Shown here: piece after piece, positions 56,028 to 64,000 of the stretch
How the letters are laid out: every line of letters starts with the position of its first letter
How positions within the stretch are numbered: position 1 is the first letter of the stretch
NCBI RefSeq assembly: GCF_900102685.1
Contig: NZ_FMZA01000001.1
Span: 178,603-242,602, forward strand
Direction of reading: 5' to 3'
Length of the DNA: 64,000 bases
DNA from: Melghirimyces thermohalophilus
Lineage (GTDB): Bacteria; Bacillota; Bacilli; Thermoactinomycetales; DSM-45169
The notes under the pieces: model-generated
The model's database searches: none
Told to the model about the DNA's origin: nothing
The model's input: the letters and a program-made list of their open reading frames with translations, nothing else
Translations under genes and position numbers: made by a program

Positions 56028-57221
56028 TTGAAAGGAAAGCGAATCGTCCTCGGTGTGACCGGAGGAATCGCCGCTTACAAAGCGGCAGGATTGGTCAGCC
56101 AATGGACACAGCGCGGGGCGGATGTGCGAGTGATTATGACCCAGTCTGCCACCCGCTTTATCACCCCGCTGACATTTCAAACGCTTTCCCGCAACCATGT
56201 CGCTATCGACACCTTTGATGAACAGGATCCAGCGGTGGTAAACCACATCGACCTGGCAGACCATGCCGATCTGTTTGTGATTGCACCGGCTACAGCCAAC
56301 ATCATAGGGAAGATCGCGCACGGTTTGGGAGACGATATGTTGAGTACGACGGTTTTGGCGACCCAAGCTCCGGTGCTGTTTGCACCGGCGATGAATGTGC
56401 ATATGTATGAACATCCCATCGTTCGCGACAACATCCACCATCTGATGCAGAAGGGCTTTCGCTTCGTCGACCCGGCTTCAGGGCAGTTGGCTTGCGGGTA
56501 TGTCGGCAAAGGACGATTGGCGGATCCCGAAGCGATCACGGCGGCTGTGGAGGAGATTTTACAGGAGGCTCCCGGAGCGCTTCGAGGAAAGCGCGTGGTG
56601 GTCACCGCAGGGCCGACCCGGGAACCGCTGGACCCGGTCCGGTATCTGACCAACCGCTCCTCCGGAAAAATGGGTTACGCCCTCGCCGAAGCCGCTGTAC
56701 GCGCCGGAGCCGAAACGGTGCTCGTCAGCGGACCTGTGGGGCTGACGGTCCCAGCTGGGGTCCGGAGAGTGGATGTCACCACGGCGGAGGAGATGTTTGA
56801 AGCGGTGATGAAGGAATTGCCATCCTCAGACATTGTTATCAAGGCAGCGGCGGTGGCTGACTACACCCCGATGCAAAAGGCGAATCGGAAAATCAAAAAG
56901 TCAGGGGACCAAATGGCTCTGGAACTGAAAAAGACTCGGGACATCGCTGAGGAAGTGGGGAAGCGGAAAGACGGGCAATTTTTGGTCGGATTTGCCGCGG
57001 AAACCGATCATGTATCGGATCACGCCATCGATAAGTTGCATCGCAAGCGGATGGATCTCGTGGTGGCCAACGATGTTTCGCAAGCCGGAGCGGGCTTTGA
57101 CGGGGAAACCAATATCGTCACTGTCTATGATGATCAAGGGGAGGTGCTTCGCCTGCCCCAGATGAGCAAGACTGAGGTGGCGCGGCGACTGATGGGCCTG
57201 ATCGGAGAACGGGTTCGATGA
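56028..57221 (+). CDS. coaBC: Bifunctional phosphopantothenoylcysteine decarboxylase/synthetase
   Basis: Makes 4'-phosphopantetheine: CoaB joins cysteine to phosphopantothenate, CoaC decarboxylates it. The 397-residue protein has GVTGGIAAYKAAGLV near residue 9, the catalytic His73 in HIDLADHAD, PAMNVHMY and the CoaC cysteine in ACGYVGKGRLAD; the CoaB half starts with TAGPTREPLDPVRY near 191 and ends with NDVSQAGAGFDG. TTG 56028 follows GGAGGGGGA. Upstream panF supplies the precursor vitamin. Stop overlaps priA start. Confidence 0.95.
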   Translation: MKGKRIVLGVTGGIAAYKAAGLVSQWTQRGADVRVIMTQSATRFITPLTFQTLSRNHVAIDTFDEQDPAVVNHIDLADHADLFVIAPATANIIGKIAHGLGDDMLSTTVLATQAPVLFAPAMNVHMYEHPIVRDNIHHLMQKGFRFVDPASGQLACGYVGKGRLADPEAITAAVEEILQEAPGALRGKRVVVTAGPTREPLDPVRYLTNRSSGKMGYALAEAAVRAGAETVLVSGPVGLTVPAGVRRVDVTTAEEMFEAVMKELPSSDIVIKAAAVADYTPMQKANRKIKKSGDQMALELKKTRDIAEEVGKRKDGQFLVGFAAETDHVSDHAIDKLHRKRMDLVVANDVSQAGAGFDGETNIVTVYDDQGEVLRLPQMSKTEVARRLMGLIGERVR

Positions 57222-59671
57222 ACGATGAACGTATCGCGTCAGTGATCGTGGATGTGGCGGCGGAAGGGACGGATAAGCCCTTTGATTACCGCATTCCGGA
57301 GGAACTGGCGCAGGAGGTCGAGATCGGGAGCCGGGTCCGGGTTCCCTTCGGCCCTCGAAAGTTGATGGGTTACGTGGTGGACTTTCCGGAAACCTCGGAG
57401 AGTCGACGGCTGAAATCGATCGTGGATGTGATGGATCTGACGCCACCACTTACCCCGGAACTGGTAGAACTGGCCCGATGGATGGCCAAGGTGTACCTGG
57501 CTCCGTTGATCACGGTGCTCCATGCGATGGTTCCCGCTGTGTTGAAGGGGAGATACCGTAGATTTCTCCGCCCGGCTCCTGGTTTCACCGAAGGTTCTTG
57601 GATCGCCGGCGGTGAAGCCGTTCTGGCCCAGGTTCTGCGGGAGCGGGAAGAGATCCCTTTTGATGAAGCGTTGCAGTTGGAGGGAGTGAGCCGTCCCCTT
57701 CTCCGTCAGTTGGTGGAACGAGGCGAGCTTCAGGTGGAGGAGCGGGTGGGAGACCGGGTCACGCGCAAAAAGCGGACGTGGCTGTCGCCTGCCGCCTCCC
57801 CGGATGAGCTGTGCCAAGTAGCGGAAAAGCTGCCTAAAAACGCCGTACGTCAACAGGAGGTGCTGCGTTTTTTTGCCGACTGGCAAAAAGAGCTGACCCA
57901 GAAAGACCTTCTCTCCCGATTGGGGGTATCCAAATCCACAGTGGATCGGCTGGTAGAACAAGGGCTGATCCACCGGGAAGAACGGGAGGAACTGCGGGAT
58001 CCCTTTGCAGGACGCAGCTTTGAGAAGACCCAGCCCCTGCCGCTCACCCCGGAGCAGGATAAAGTGTTCCAAAACCTGGTGCAAGTCCTGCGTCAGCGAC
58101 GGCATGAAACGGTGCTGCTCCAAGGCGTAACCGGAAGCGGAAAGACAGAAATCTACTTGCAGGCGATCACGGAAACGCTGGCTACCGGACGGCAAGCGAT
58201 CGTACTGGTACCGGAGATTTCCTTAACTCCTCAGATGGTCAAGCGGTTTAAAGGCCGCTTTGGCGGGCAGGTGGCCGTCCTCCACAGCGGCCTTTCCAGT
58301 GGCGAACGGTATGATGAGTGGCGCAAAATCCGGTCTGGGGAAGTGAGTGTCGCGATCGGAGCCCGTTCCGCCATCTTTGCCCCTTTTCCTGAGCTGGGTC
58401 TCGTTGTCATCGATGAAGAACATGAAAGCTCTTATAAACAAGATGAACAACCCCGTTATCACGCACGGGAAGTGGCCCGCTGGCGCTGCGCTCGACAGGG
58501 AGCGGTGCTGGTGATGGGAACCGCCACCCCGTCTGTGGAAAGCTACTATGAGGCAAAGCTGGGACGTTACCGATTGGAGCAGTTGACCGAGCGGGTGCAC
58601 GGGCGTCCCTTTCCGCCGGTAGATGTGGTCGATATGCGGGATGAACTGCGAGCGGGCAACCGGTCCATCTTCAGCCGTTCCCTGAAAGAGGCGTTAACCG
58701 CTTGCGTGGAGCGGGGAGAACAAGCGGTTCTCTTTCTCAACCGACGAGGTTTTTCTACCTTTGTTCTCTGTCGGGAGTGCGGGGAATCCGTGCAATGTCC
58801 TCATTGTGATATATCCCTGACTTATCACCGAACCAACCGGACGCTTCGTTGTCATTATTGCGGTTACGCACAAAAAGTTCCCCGGGAATGCCCCTTTTGC
58901 AGCAGTACTTACATCCGGTATTTCGGTACGGGTACACAGCGGGTGGAAGAAGAGCTGGCCCGAACGATGCCGGGGATCCGGGTGATCCGTATGGATGTGG
59001 ATACAACCGGGCGCAAAGGTGCCCATGAACGGCTCCTTTCCGCTTTCAGTGCCGGCAAAGCCGATGTCCTTTTAGGAACGCAGATGATCGCCAAGGGACT
59101 CGATTTTCCCAATGTGACTCTGGTCGGAGTGATCGCTGCCGACACGATGCTCAACCTGCCGGAGTTCCGGGCGGCGGAACGAACCTTTCATCTGCTGACC
59201 CAAGTTAGCGGCCGGGCCGGGCGCCATGAGAAACCGGGCCGGGTGGTGGTGCAAACCTATGCCCCGGAGCATTACAGCATCCGCATGGCAGCGGCGAATG
59301 AGGTGGAATCTTTTTACCGACAGGAGTGCCTGATGCGGAAACAGCTGCGTTACCCTCCTTTTTGTCGACTGTTTACGCTGTTGTTGAGTCACCCGGACCG
59401 CAGGGCGCTCATGCAGGCGGGCACCCGTGCGATGAAATGGCTGAGTCCCTTACTGCCGGAGGGGGGCGAACTCTTGGGTCCGGTTCCGGCGCCCATTCCC
59501 CGGATCAAAGACCGCTATCGGATGCAAATGATGCTCAAATACGGGGAACCGGATGATCCAAGTCGTCTCATTCAGGGATTGCGAGGGTTAAAATCGGCAT
59601 TCAAAGACCCCGATCTGCGGATTGGAATTGACCGAGACGGTGTCTCCTTGCCCGTCGACGGGGATGGATAA
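57218..59671 (+). CDS. priA: Primosomal protein N' (replication restart helicase)
   Basis: 3'-to-5' superfamily 2 helicase that reloads the replisome at stalled forks. The 817-residue protein has a 3'-flap-binding N-domain, Walker A GVTGSGKTE at about residue 304, the DEEH box VIDEEHESSYKQ, and the zinc region with CRECGESVQCPHC, CHYCGY and CPFCSS (eight cysteines). The C-terminal helicase motifs include GTQMIAKGLDFP and QVSGRAGRH. ATG overlaps the coaBC stop (ATGA). Length is normal. Confidence 0.96.
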   Translation: MNDERIASVIVDVAAEGTDKPFDYRIPEELAQEVEIGSRVRVPFGPRKLMGYVVDFPETSESRRLKSIVDVMDLTPPLTPELVELARWMAKVYLAPLITVLHAMVPAVLKGRYRRFLRPAPGFTEGSWIAGGEAVLAQVLREREEIPFDEALQLEGVSRPLLRQLVERGELQVEERVGDRVTRKKRTWLSPAASPDELCQVAEKLPKNAVRQQEVLRFFADWQKELTQKDLLSRLGVSKSTVDRLVEQGLIHREEREELRDPFAGRSFEKTQPLPLTPEQDKVFQNLVQVLRQRRHETVLLQGVTGSGKTEIYLQAITETLATGRQAIVLVPEISLTPQMVKRFKGRFGGQVAVLHSGLSSGERYDEWRKIRSGEVSVAIGARSAIFAPFPELGLVVIDEEHESSYKQDEQPRYHAREVARWRCARQGAVLVMGTATPSVESYYEAKLGRYRLEQLTERVHGRPFPPVDVVDMRDELRAGNRSIFSRSLKEALTACVERGEQAVLFLNRRGFSTFVLCRECGESVQCPHCDISLTYHRTNRTLRCHYCGYAQKVPRECPFCSSTYIRYFGTGTQRVEEELARTMPGIRVIRMDVDTTGRKGAHERLLSAFSAGKADVLLGTQMIAKGLDFPNVTLVGVIAADTMLNLPEFRAAERTFHLLTQVSGRAGRHEKPGRVVVQTYAPEHYSIRMAAANEVESFYRQECLMRKQLRYPPFCRLFTLLLSHPDRRALMQAGTRAMKWLSPLLPEGGELLGPVPAPIPRIKDRYRMQMMLKYGEPDDPSRLIQGLRGLKSAFKDPDLRIGIDRDGVSLPVDGDG

Positions 59672-59689
59672 GATAAAGGAGGTCGAGCA

Positions 59690-60166
59690 ATGGCCATTCG
59701 AAAGATTGTGTTGGTGCCGGATCCTATTCTGAAAGAGAAAGCAAAACCGGTCACCAAGTTTAATTCGCGTCTTCATAAATTGTTGGACGACATGGCAGAG
59801 ACGATGTATGACGCTCCTGGAGTCGGCCTGGCCGCCCCCCAGGTGGGGATCCCGAAACGGGTGTTGGTAGTCGATGACGGAAACGGATTGATCGAAGCGG
59901 TCAACCCCGAACTATTTAACAAAAAAGGGGAGAGTATCAACCCGCCGGAAGGGTGTCTCAGTATTCCGGGGTTGCTCGGGGAGGTCCGTCGCGCGGAACA
60001 GGTGACGATGAAAGCTCAGGATCGGGACGGAAACCCCTTTGAAATCGAAGCGGAGGGGTATCTGGCCCGGATTTTACAACATGAAACCGACCACTTAAAC
60101 GGAGTGCTGTTTACCGATATCGCGGAGCGGGTTTTTGAGGCTCCGCAGTCGGAGGAGGAGGACTAA
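59690..60166 (+). CDS. def: Peptide deformylase
   Basis: Removes the formyl group from new proteins. The 158-residue protein has motif 1 GVGLAAPQVG (residues 44-53), motif 2 EGCLS (87-91, metal ligand Cys89) and motif 3 HETDH (131-135, metal ligands His131 and His135). ATG 59690 follows AAAGGAGG. It is paired with fmt, which adds the formyl group, in the common def-fmt order. The Cys/Ser/Ile-rich type 1-like sequence fits a Bacillus-type Def. Confidence 0.96.
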   Translation: MAIRKIVLVPDPILKEKAKPVTKFNSRLHKLLDDMAETMYDAPGVGLAAPQVGIPKRVLVVDDGNGLIEAVNPELFNKKGESINPPEGCLSIPGLLGEVRRAEQVTMKAQDRDGNPFEIEAEGYLARILQHETDHLNGVLFTDIAERVFEAPQSEEED

Positions 60167-60169
60167 CTC

Positions 60170-61117
60170 GTGGCTGCACAAGCTCGTATCGTATTTATGG
60201 GCACGCCTGACTTTGCCGTCCCCTCGCTAAAGACCCTGGTTGAAGAAGGATATGAGGTCCTCTCCGTGGTCACCCAGCCGGACCGACCCCGGGGAAGAAA
60301 GCGGGTGATGACCCCGCCTCCAGTGAAGGAAGTCGCCCAGGAGCTGGGGATTCCGGTTTTTCAACCGGAGAAACTGAGAAAGCCGGAAAACGTGCAACAG
60401 GTCGTTGACCTGAACCCCGATCTGATTGTGACAGCGGCCTATGGCCAGATCTTGCCCCGGGAGGTTTTGGAGGTTCCCCGTTACGGTTGTATCAACGTGC
60501 ATGCTTCCCTCTTGCCCAAATACCGGGGGGGTGCGCCGATCCACCATGCCCTGATCCGGGGAGAGAAGAAGACGGGCGTGACGATCATGTACATGGTGGA
60601 AGCCCTGGATGCCGGGGACATGCTGGCTCAGCAGGCGATCCCCATCGAGCGGGACGATGATGTGAGCAGCCTGCACGACAAGCTGGCCCGGGTGGGAGCA
60701 GAGCTCCTAGCTAAGACGGTGCCTCCTCTGTTGAAGGGGGAGATCGAAGCGACTCCCCAGGAGGAGGATCAGGTGACCTTCGCTCCCAACATTCGGCGGG
60801 AGGATGAACGGATCGACTGGAACCGCCATCCTGAAGAGTTGTTTAACCAGGTTCGGGGGTTATCCCCCTGGCCGGTCGCCTATACTCAGTGGAAGGGAAA
60901 GCCCTTGAAGATCTGGCGGGCGGAACCGGTCTCCCTTGCCGAACCCGCCGCCCCAGGAACGGTGGTCCAGGTGTCGGAGGACGGCGTGGTTGTAGCGGCA
61001 AAGGGCGGGGGACTGCGCCTGTTAGAGCTGCAACCAGCAGGGAAAAAACGGATGACGGCGGAACAATTTGCCCGGGGGCGCAACATGGAGCCCGGCGAGG
61101 TATTGGGGGAATCTTAG
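60170..61117 (+). CDS. fmt: Methionyl-tRNA formyltransferase
   Basis: Formylates Met-tRNAfMet with 10-formyltetrahydrofolate. The 315-residue protein has VFMGTPDFAVPSL near residue 9, the active-site region NVHASLLPKYRGGAPIHHAL, and DAGDML further on. GTG 60170 follows GGAGGAGGA; the gene starts three bases after def. The rsmB start follows its stop directly. Confidence 0.96.
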   Translation: MAAQARIVFMGTPDFAVPSLKTLVEEGYEVLSVVTQPDRPRGRKRVMTPPPVKEVAQELGIPVFQPEKLRKPENVQQVVDLNPDLIVTAAYGQILPREVLEVPRYGCINVHASLLPKYRGGAPIHHALIRGEKKTGVTIMYMVEALDAGDMLAQQAIPIERDDDVSSLHDKLARVGAELLAKTVPPLLKGEIEATPQEEDQVTFAPNIRREDERIDWNRHPEELFNQVRGLSPWPVAYTQWKGKPLKIWRAEPVSLAEPAAPGTVVQVSEDGVVVAAKGGGLRLLELQPAGKKRMTAEQFARGRNMEPGEVLGES

Positions 61118-62476
61118 ATGGCGGTCCGGAAGACGGTCCGGGAAGTGGCATTAGACGTACTGGTGGCAGTGGAGGAGCGGGAGGCCTACAGCAATCTACT
61201 CCTGGACCACGCCTTGAAGGAGAGCGGGCTATCCGCTCGGGATCGGGGGTTGGCCACAGAACTGGTATATGGAACGATCCAGCGCAGGCTCACCCTGGAC
61301 TGGATCTTAAACGATCTGGTGAAAAAGGGTGTGTCTTCCTTAGCCCCCTGGGTTCGGCAACTCCTTCGCATGGGTGTATATCAACTCCGTTATTTGGACC
61401 GGATTCCGGACCGTGCCGTCGTCCACGAGACGGTTAGCATCGCTAAGAAACGGGGTCACCGGGGAATTTCGGGTTTGGCCAACGGCGTGCTCCGTTCTTA
61501 TCAGCGGCGGAGGCGGGAGTGGCAGCTACCCGCCCAGCCGGAGACCCACCGCGAATTGGCTTTGGTCACTTCCCACCCGGAATGGCTGGTCCGGCGATTG
61601 AGCGGGGTGTACGGCATGGAGGAGACGAAAGCCATGCTGGAGGCGAACAATCGCCCCCCCCGCTCATCGGTGCGGATCAACCTCCTCAAAGGGGACCGGG
61701 AAGAAGTGGCCGAGCGGATCCGACAAAAGATGCCTGCGGTTGCCGTGGAGCCATCCGCTGTCTCGGTTCAAGGTCTGGTTCTGTCCGGCGGCGGGAACCC
61801 TGCCGCCTCTACACTGTTTCGGGAAGGTTGGTATACCGTTCAGGATGAAAGTTCGATGCTGGTGTCGGAAATCCTCGATCCGCAGCCAGGGGAACGGGTG
61901 CTGGACGGTTGTGCGGCTCCAGGGGGGAAAACCGGTCACCTGGCCGAGCGGATGGCTGATGAGGGGGTACTGGTATCCTGCGATATCCATTCTCACAAGG
62001 TGGATCAGATCCAAGATCAGGTTCGACGGCTGGGACTTACCATCGTGGAACCGCGGCGGACGGATATGCGGGAGCTGGTTGGAAGCGAAAAACCCTTTGA
62101 CCGCGTGTTATTGGATGCCCCCTGTTCCGGCTTAGGCGTCATTCGCCGAAAGCCGGATATCAAGTGGTCCAAGGAGCCTCGAGAAATCGAGGCGCTCACC
62201 GATCTGCAAAAGCAGCTTTTGGATGCCGCCGCCAAGCTCGTCTCCCCCGGCGGCATCCTGGTATACAGCACCTGTACCTTGGAGCCTGAAGAAAACAGCC
62301 GGCAGGTAGAAGCCTTTTTGGACGGACACCCGGACTTCTACCCTGATATAACGCTTGAGGAGCGACTGCCCGAAATCGTTCGGGAACAGGCGATCCTCGG
62401 GGAGGGATGGGTGCAAATCCTGCCCCATCACTTTGACAGTGACGGCTTTTTTATCGCTCGATTGAAAAAGAGCTGA
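61118..62476 (+). CDS. rsmB: 16S rRNA (cytosine967-C5)-methyltransferase
   Basis: Methylates C967 of 16S rRNA. The 452-residue protein has an N-terminal NusB-like RNA-binding domain (VREVALDVLVAVEEREAYSN then LDHALKESGLSARDRG), the SAM-binding core LDGCAAPGGKTGHLAE, and the catalytic cysteines: Cys336 in DAPCSGLG and Cys386 in STCTLEPEENS. ATG 61118 begins immediately after fmt, so translation is coupled. In Bacillus rlmN, prpC and prkC come next; here they are replaced by the RNA element and a GAF gene. Confidence 0.95.
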   Translation: MAVRKTVREVALDVLVAVEEREAYSNLLLDHALKESGLSARDRGLATELVYGTIQRRLTLDWILNDLVKKGVSSLAPWVRQLLRMGVYQLRYLDRIPDRAVVHETVSIAKKRGHRGISGLANGVLRSYQRRRREWQLPAQPETHRELALVTSHPEWLVRRLSGVYGMEETKAMLEANNRPPRSSVRINLLKGDREEVAERIRQKMPAVAVEPSAVSVQGLVLSGGGNPAASTLFREGWYTVQDESSMLVSEILDPQPGERVLDGCAAPGGKTGHLAERMADEGVLVSCDIHSHKVDQIQDQVRRLGLTIVEPRRTDMRELVGSEKPFDRVLLDAPCSGLGVIRRKPDIKWSKEPREIEALTDLQKQLLDAAAKLVSPGGILVYSTCTLEPEENSRQVEAFLDGHPDFYPDITLEERLPEIVREQAILGEGWVQILPHHFDSDGFFIARLKKS

Positions 62477-62525
62477 TCCAGTGTCCCTACGAGAATATGG
62501 ATCTTATATAGAAAGGGAGACGGTC

Positions 62526-62760
62526 GTGTACCACTTCAGTGACTTTTGCATCACAAGCACCCCGGGTCTGACCTAGCGGTAAAACTCATTACCAAGACGA
62601 CTCAGCCCCTGCTCAAGGCAGGATCATTGACGGGACATTCTACACTTTGATGCAGACCCGGAACAAGGTGCCCCGGTGAGACTTGTGCCCTACGGGTGCA
62701 ACGGAACTTGGGGGTACACGCCCTCTCTACAGACAGCGTAGATTGAGTAAGAGTGTACAT
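62526..62760 (+). ncRNA. Putative HEARO/omega RNA (IscB-type guide RNA), orphan
   Basis: A non-coding GC-rich stretch with nested pairings. GGGTCTG at 62564-62570 can pair with CAGACCC at 62653-62659; CCTGC at 62608-62612 pairs with GCAGG at 62617-62621; GTACAC near 62715 pairs with GTGTAC near 62753. The 3' segment GAGACTTGTGCCCTACGGGT followed by GCAACGGAACTTGGGG resembles, from memory, the HEARO RNA that precedes iscB in IS605-type elements and guides the IscB nuclease. No iscB frame follows. Identification is from recalled family features, not from a model search. Confidence 0.55.
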
Positions 62761-62882
62761 GAAGAATAAGTCTCCATTTTCAAAAATGAACACCTAAAAA
62801 TAGATAGCGGGTCCGCAAGGTGGTTGGGAAGCGTGGTCGAGGTCAACTTTGAAACCCCTCCAAAGACGGTGAGTACGATCCC

Positions 62883-63638
62883 ATGGATATTTTCTTTCAG
62901 ATCATCATCGAAAAGCCTTGGTTCGCTTACGCCCTGGTCGGGTTTGGAGGCCTATTGGGGGCGATTATTCTGTGGCGAGCCAAAAGCGGCGACAGCGTTT
63001 CCTTTCTCGGTCTCAATCTGCAATCTGACACCAAACTGATCGCTTTGGAAGAACAGCTAAAAGAGATCAAAGAGGACAATAAACAAAACCGGTATGTGAT
63101 TCAATCTATCAGTACCCTGGCCAGTGAAGTATCGCGCATCTTGTCCCAGCCGGATCAGGAATTTGAGGACCAGCGACGGCATGTTTACAATTATTTTTTA
63201 TCTTCATTGTTGGCGACGATGTCTGGAAAAAAGGGGAACAATCCCAAGGTATGTATCTTTGTCGATGCCGGGGACGGTACATTGAAGGTTCATGAAGCGG
63301 CGGCCCACAGTCCTGACGGAATGCGGAAGTTGCGGCTATCCATCGCTGATTCTGCCGCCGGCCACACCTACCGAACCGGCGAGATCTTCTTCTCCGGCGA
63401 AATTCACACACCGGGCAGCCGTTTTCGGACCCATCCCAAAGCCCAGTCCACCTATCATTCCCTCATCTGCGTCCCGATCCGAACTGGGGATGAGATCCTC
63501 GGCGTCCTCAGTGTCACCGGAGATGAAAAACGTTCCTACACTGACGATGAAAAAGCTTACCTCAACGCTTTTGCCCACGTCCTTTCCCCCCTGCTAAACC
63601 TGGAGCTGAGTAAGGAAAAACAATCGGTGGGTTCGTAA
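62883..63638 (+). CDS. Membrane-anchored GAF-domain protein
   Basis: A 251-residue protein. Residues 13-31 form one membrane span (FAYALVGFGGLLGAIILW), followed by a short coiled coil (IALEEQLKEIKEDNKQNR), then a GAF domain from about residue 105: VCIFVDAGDGTLKVHEAAAH, LICVPIRTGDEILGVLSVTG and a late DDEKAYLNAFAHVLSPLLN. GAF domains bind small molecules, but no catalytic output domain is attached. ATG 62883 has only a weak GGTGAG site. It lies between rsmB and an IS. Ligand and role unknown. Confidence 0.75.
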   Translation: MDIFFQIIIEKPWFAYALVGFGGLLGAIILWRAKSGDSVSFLGLNLQSDTKLIALEEQLKEIKEDNKQNRYVIQSISTLASEVSRILSQPDQEFEDQRRHVYNYFLSSLLATMSGKKGNNPKVCIFVDAGDGTLKVHEAAAHSPDGMRKLRLSIADSAAGHTYRTGEIFFSGEIHTPGSRFRTHPKAQSTYHSLICVPIRTGDEILGVLSVTGDEKRSYTDDEKAYLNAFAHVLSPLLNLELSKEKQSVGS

Positions 63639-63657
63639 AAACCCCCTTTCCTCTTGA

Positions 63658-63728
63658 TGATGTGCACCCCTTAAAGTAGACACAGGAAAAACCCCCTGTG
63701 AACGGAACTACTTTTAAGGGGTGTTTTC
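63658..63728 (+). mobile_element. Left end of an IS3-family element with a start-region hairpin
   Basis: TGATGTGCACCCCTTAAAGT begins the likely terminal inverted repeat, which opens with TG as IS3 ends do. Within it ACCCCTTAAAGTAG can pair with CTACTTTTAAGGGGT 40 bases later, just before the transposase ATG, a structure that could limit translation from readthrough transcripts. The right end lies outside the window. Confidence 0.55.
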
Positions 63729-64000
63729 ATGGCGAAAAAAGGACAGAAGTTCAGGCATTATCCCTTTTCACTGAAGATGCAAGCCGTTCAAATGAGACTG
63801 CAGGGTGTAACCAAACGGGAGGTAGCCGAAAGGTTGGGGATCCATGACGTGAGCCGCTTGAAGGTCTGGTTGCGTCAATATAAGTTAAAAGGATCCGAAG
63901 GGCTACAAGACCGCCGGGGAGGGCGAAAGAGGCCACTGCAAAAGGATGAATATGTCCGTCAGCTGGAATTGGAGAACGATGTCTTAAAAAAGTGGTTGGA
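63729..64000 (+). CDS. IS3-family transposase OrfA (partial at the window end)
   Basis: The first 90 codons of the DNA-binding protein of an IS3-type (IS150-like) element. It begins AKKGQKFRHYPFSLKMQAVQ, has a helix-turn-helix (TKREVAERLGIHDVSRLKVW) and then a leucine-zipper-like end, RQLELENDVLKK, typical of OrfA before the frameshift to OrfB. The gene continues past the window, so integrity cannot be judged. Insertion lies 90 bases after the GAF gene stop. Confidence 0.85.
   Translation, partial: MAKKGQKFRHYPFSLKMQAVQMRLQGVTKREVAERLGIHDVSRLKVWLRQYKLKGSEGLQDRRGGRKRPLQKDEYVRQLELENDVLKKWL

Overview
The window is a chromosomal segment of a Gram-positive, endospore-lineage Firmicute with a fairly GC-rich genome (mid-50s % by eye). 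Gene order matches Bacillus-type chromosomes: rluD-pyrR-pyrP-pyr operon, yloC-remA-gmk-rpoZ-coaBC-priA-def-fmt-rsmB, glpF-glpK-glpP-glpD, and mtnN-luxS. Frequent GTG and TTG starts, strong AGGAGG-type ribosome sites, remA and a SpoVB-like flippase all fit Bacilli. The GC level and several proteins suggest the Thermoactinomycetaceae (Kroppenstedtia, Desmospora or Melghirimyces type); that placement is inference.

Layout. 1-10.6 kb: the end of rluD, then the pyrimidine operon pyrR-pyrP-pyrB-pyrC-carA-carB-pyrF-pyrE, with three PyrR-type attenuators and no pyrK-pyrD. 10.6-24.4 kb: an internally deleted acetyltransferase, a polysaccharide deacetylase, Hsp20, an MFS exporter, a cell-wall amidase, RqcH, a Ca-type P-ATPase, DapF, a decayed grpB, a quinone-oxidoreductase-like gene and IlvA. 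24.5-31.9 kb: an acyl-CoA synthetase, YhdT-PanF, DppA, a coiled-coil CHAP hydrolase, and a LacI-type regulator beside a wrecked GH32 (sucrose/fructan) gene that still has a perfect operator palindrome. 31.9-35.1 kb: an accessory stretch, partly AT-rich, with a PadR/HAAS membrane operon, small membrane proteins and a fragment resembling the VbhA antitoxin of Fic toxins. 35.1-45.3 kb: luxS-mtnN, pgi, a VOC protein, DUF1002, an SDR, a phosphoglucomutase, a nitronate monooxygenase and some poorly explained intergenic DNA. 45.4-50.4 kb: glycerol uptake and catabolism with two matching leader structures that probably bind GlpP. 50.5-62.5 kb: an amino acid permease, a flippase and the yloC-to-rsmB housekeeping run. 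62.5-64 kb: a structured RNA that looks like an orphan HEARO/omega RNA, a GAF protein and the left end of an IS3-family element.

The genes work together in clear sets. PyrR senses UMP and attenuates UMP synthesis in cis. GlpP probably switches on the glycerol genes through antitermination. MtnN and LuxS recycle S-adenosylhomocysteine. The def-fmt-rsmB run supports translation initiation and ribosome maturation, and gmk-rpoZ-coaBC-priA supplies GTP, RNA polymerase omega, CoA and replication restart. No rRNA or tRNA gene, CRISPR array or prophage was seen. The most unusual items are the orphan omega-like RNA, the paired GlpP-leader loops, the eroded sucrose locus with an intact operator, and the Fic-antitoxin-like fragment.
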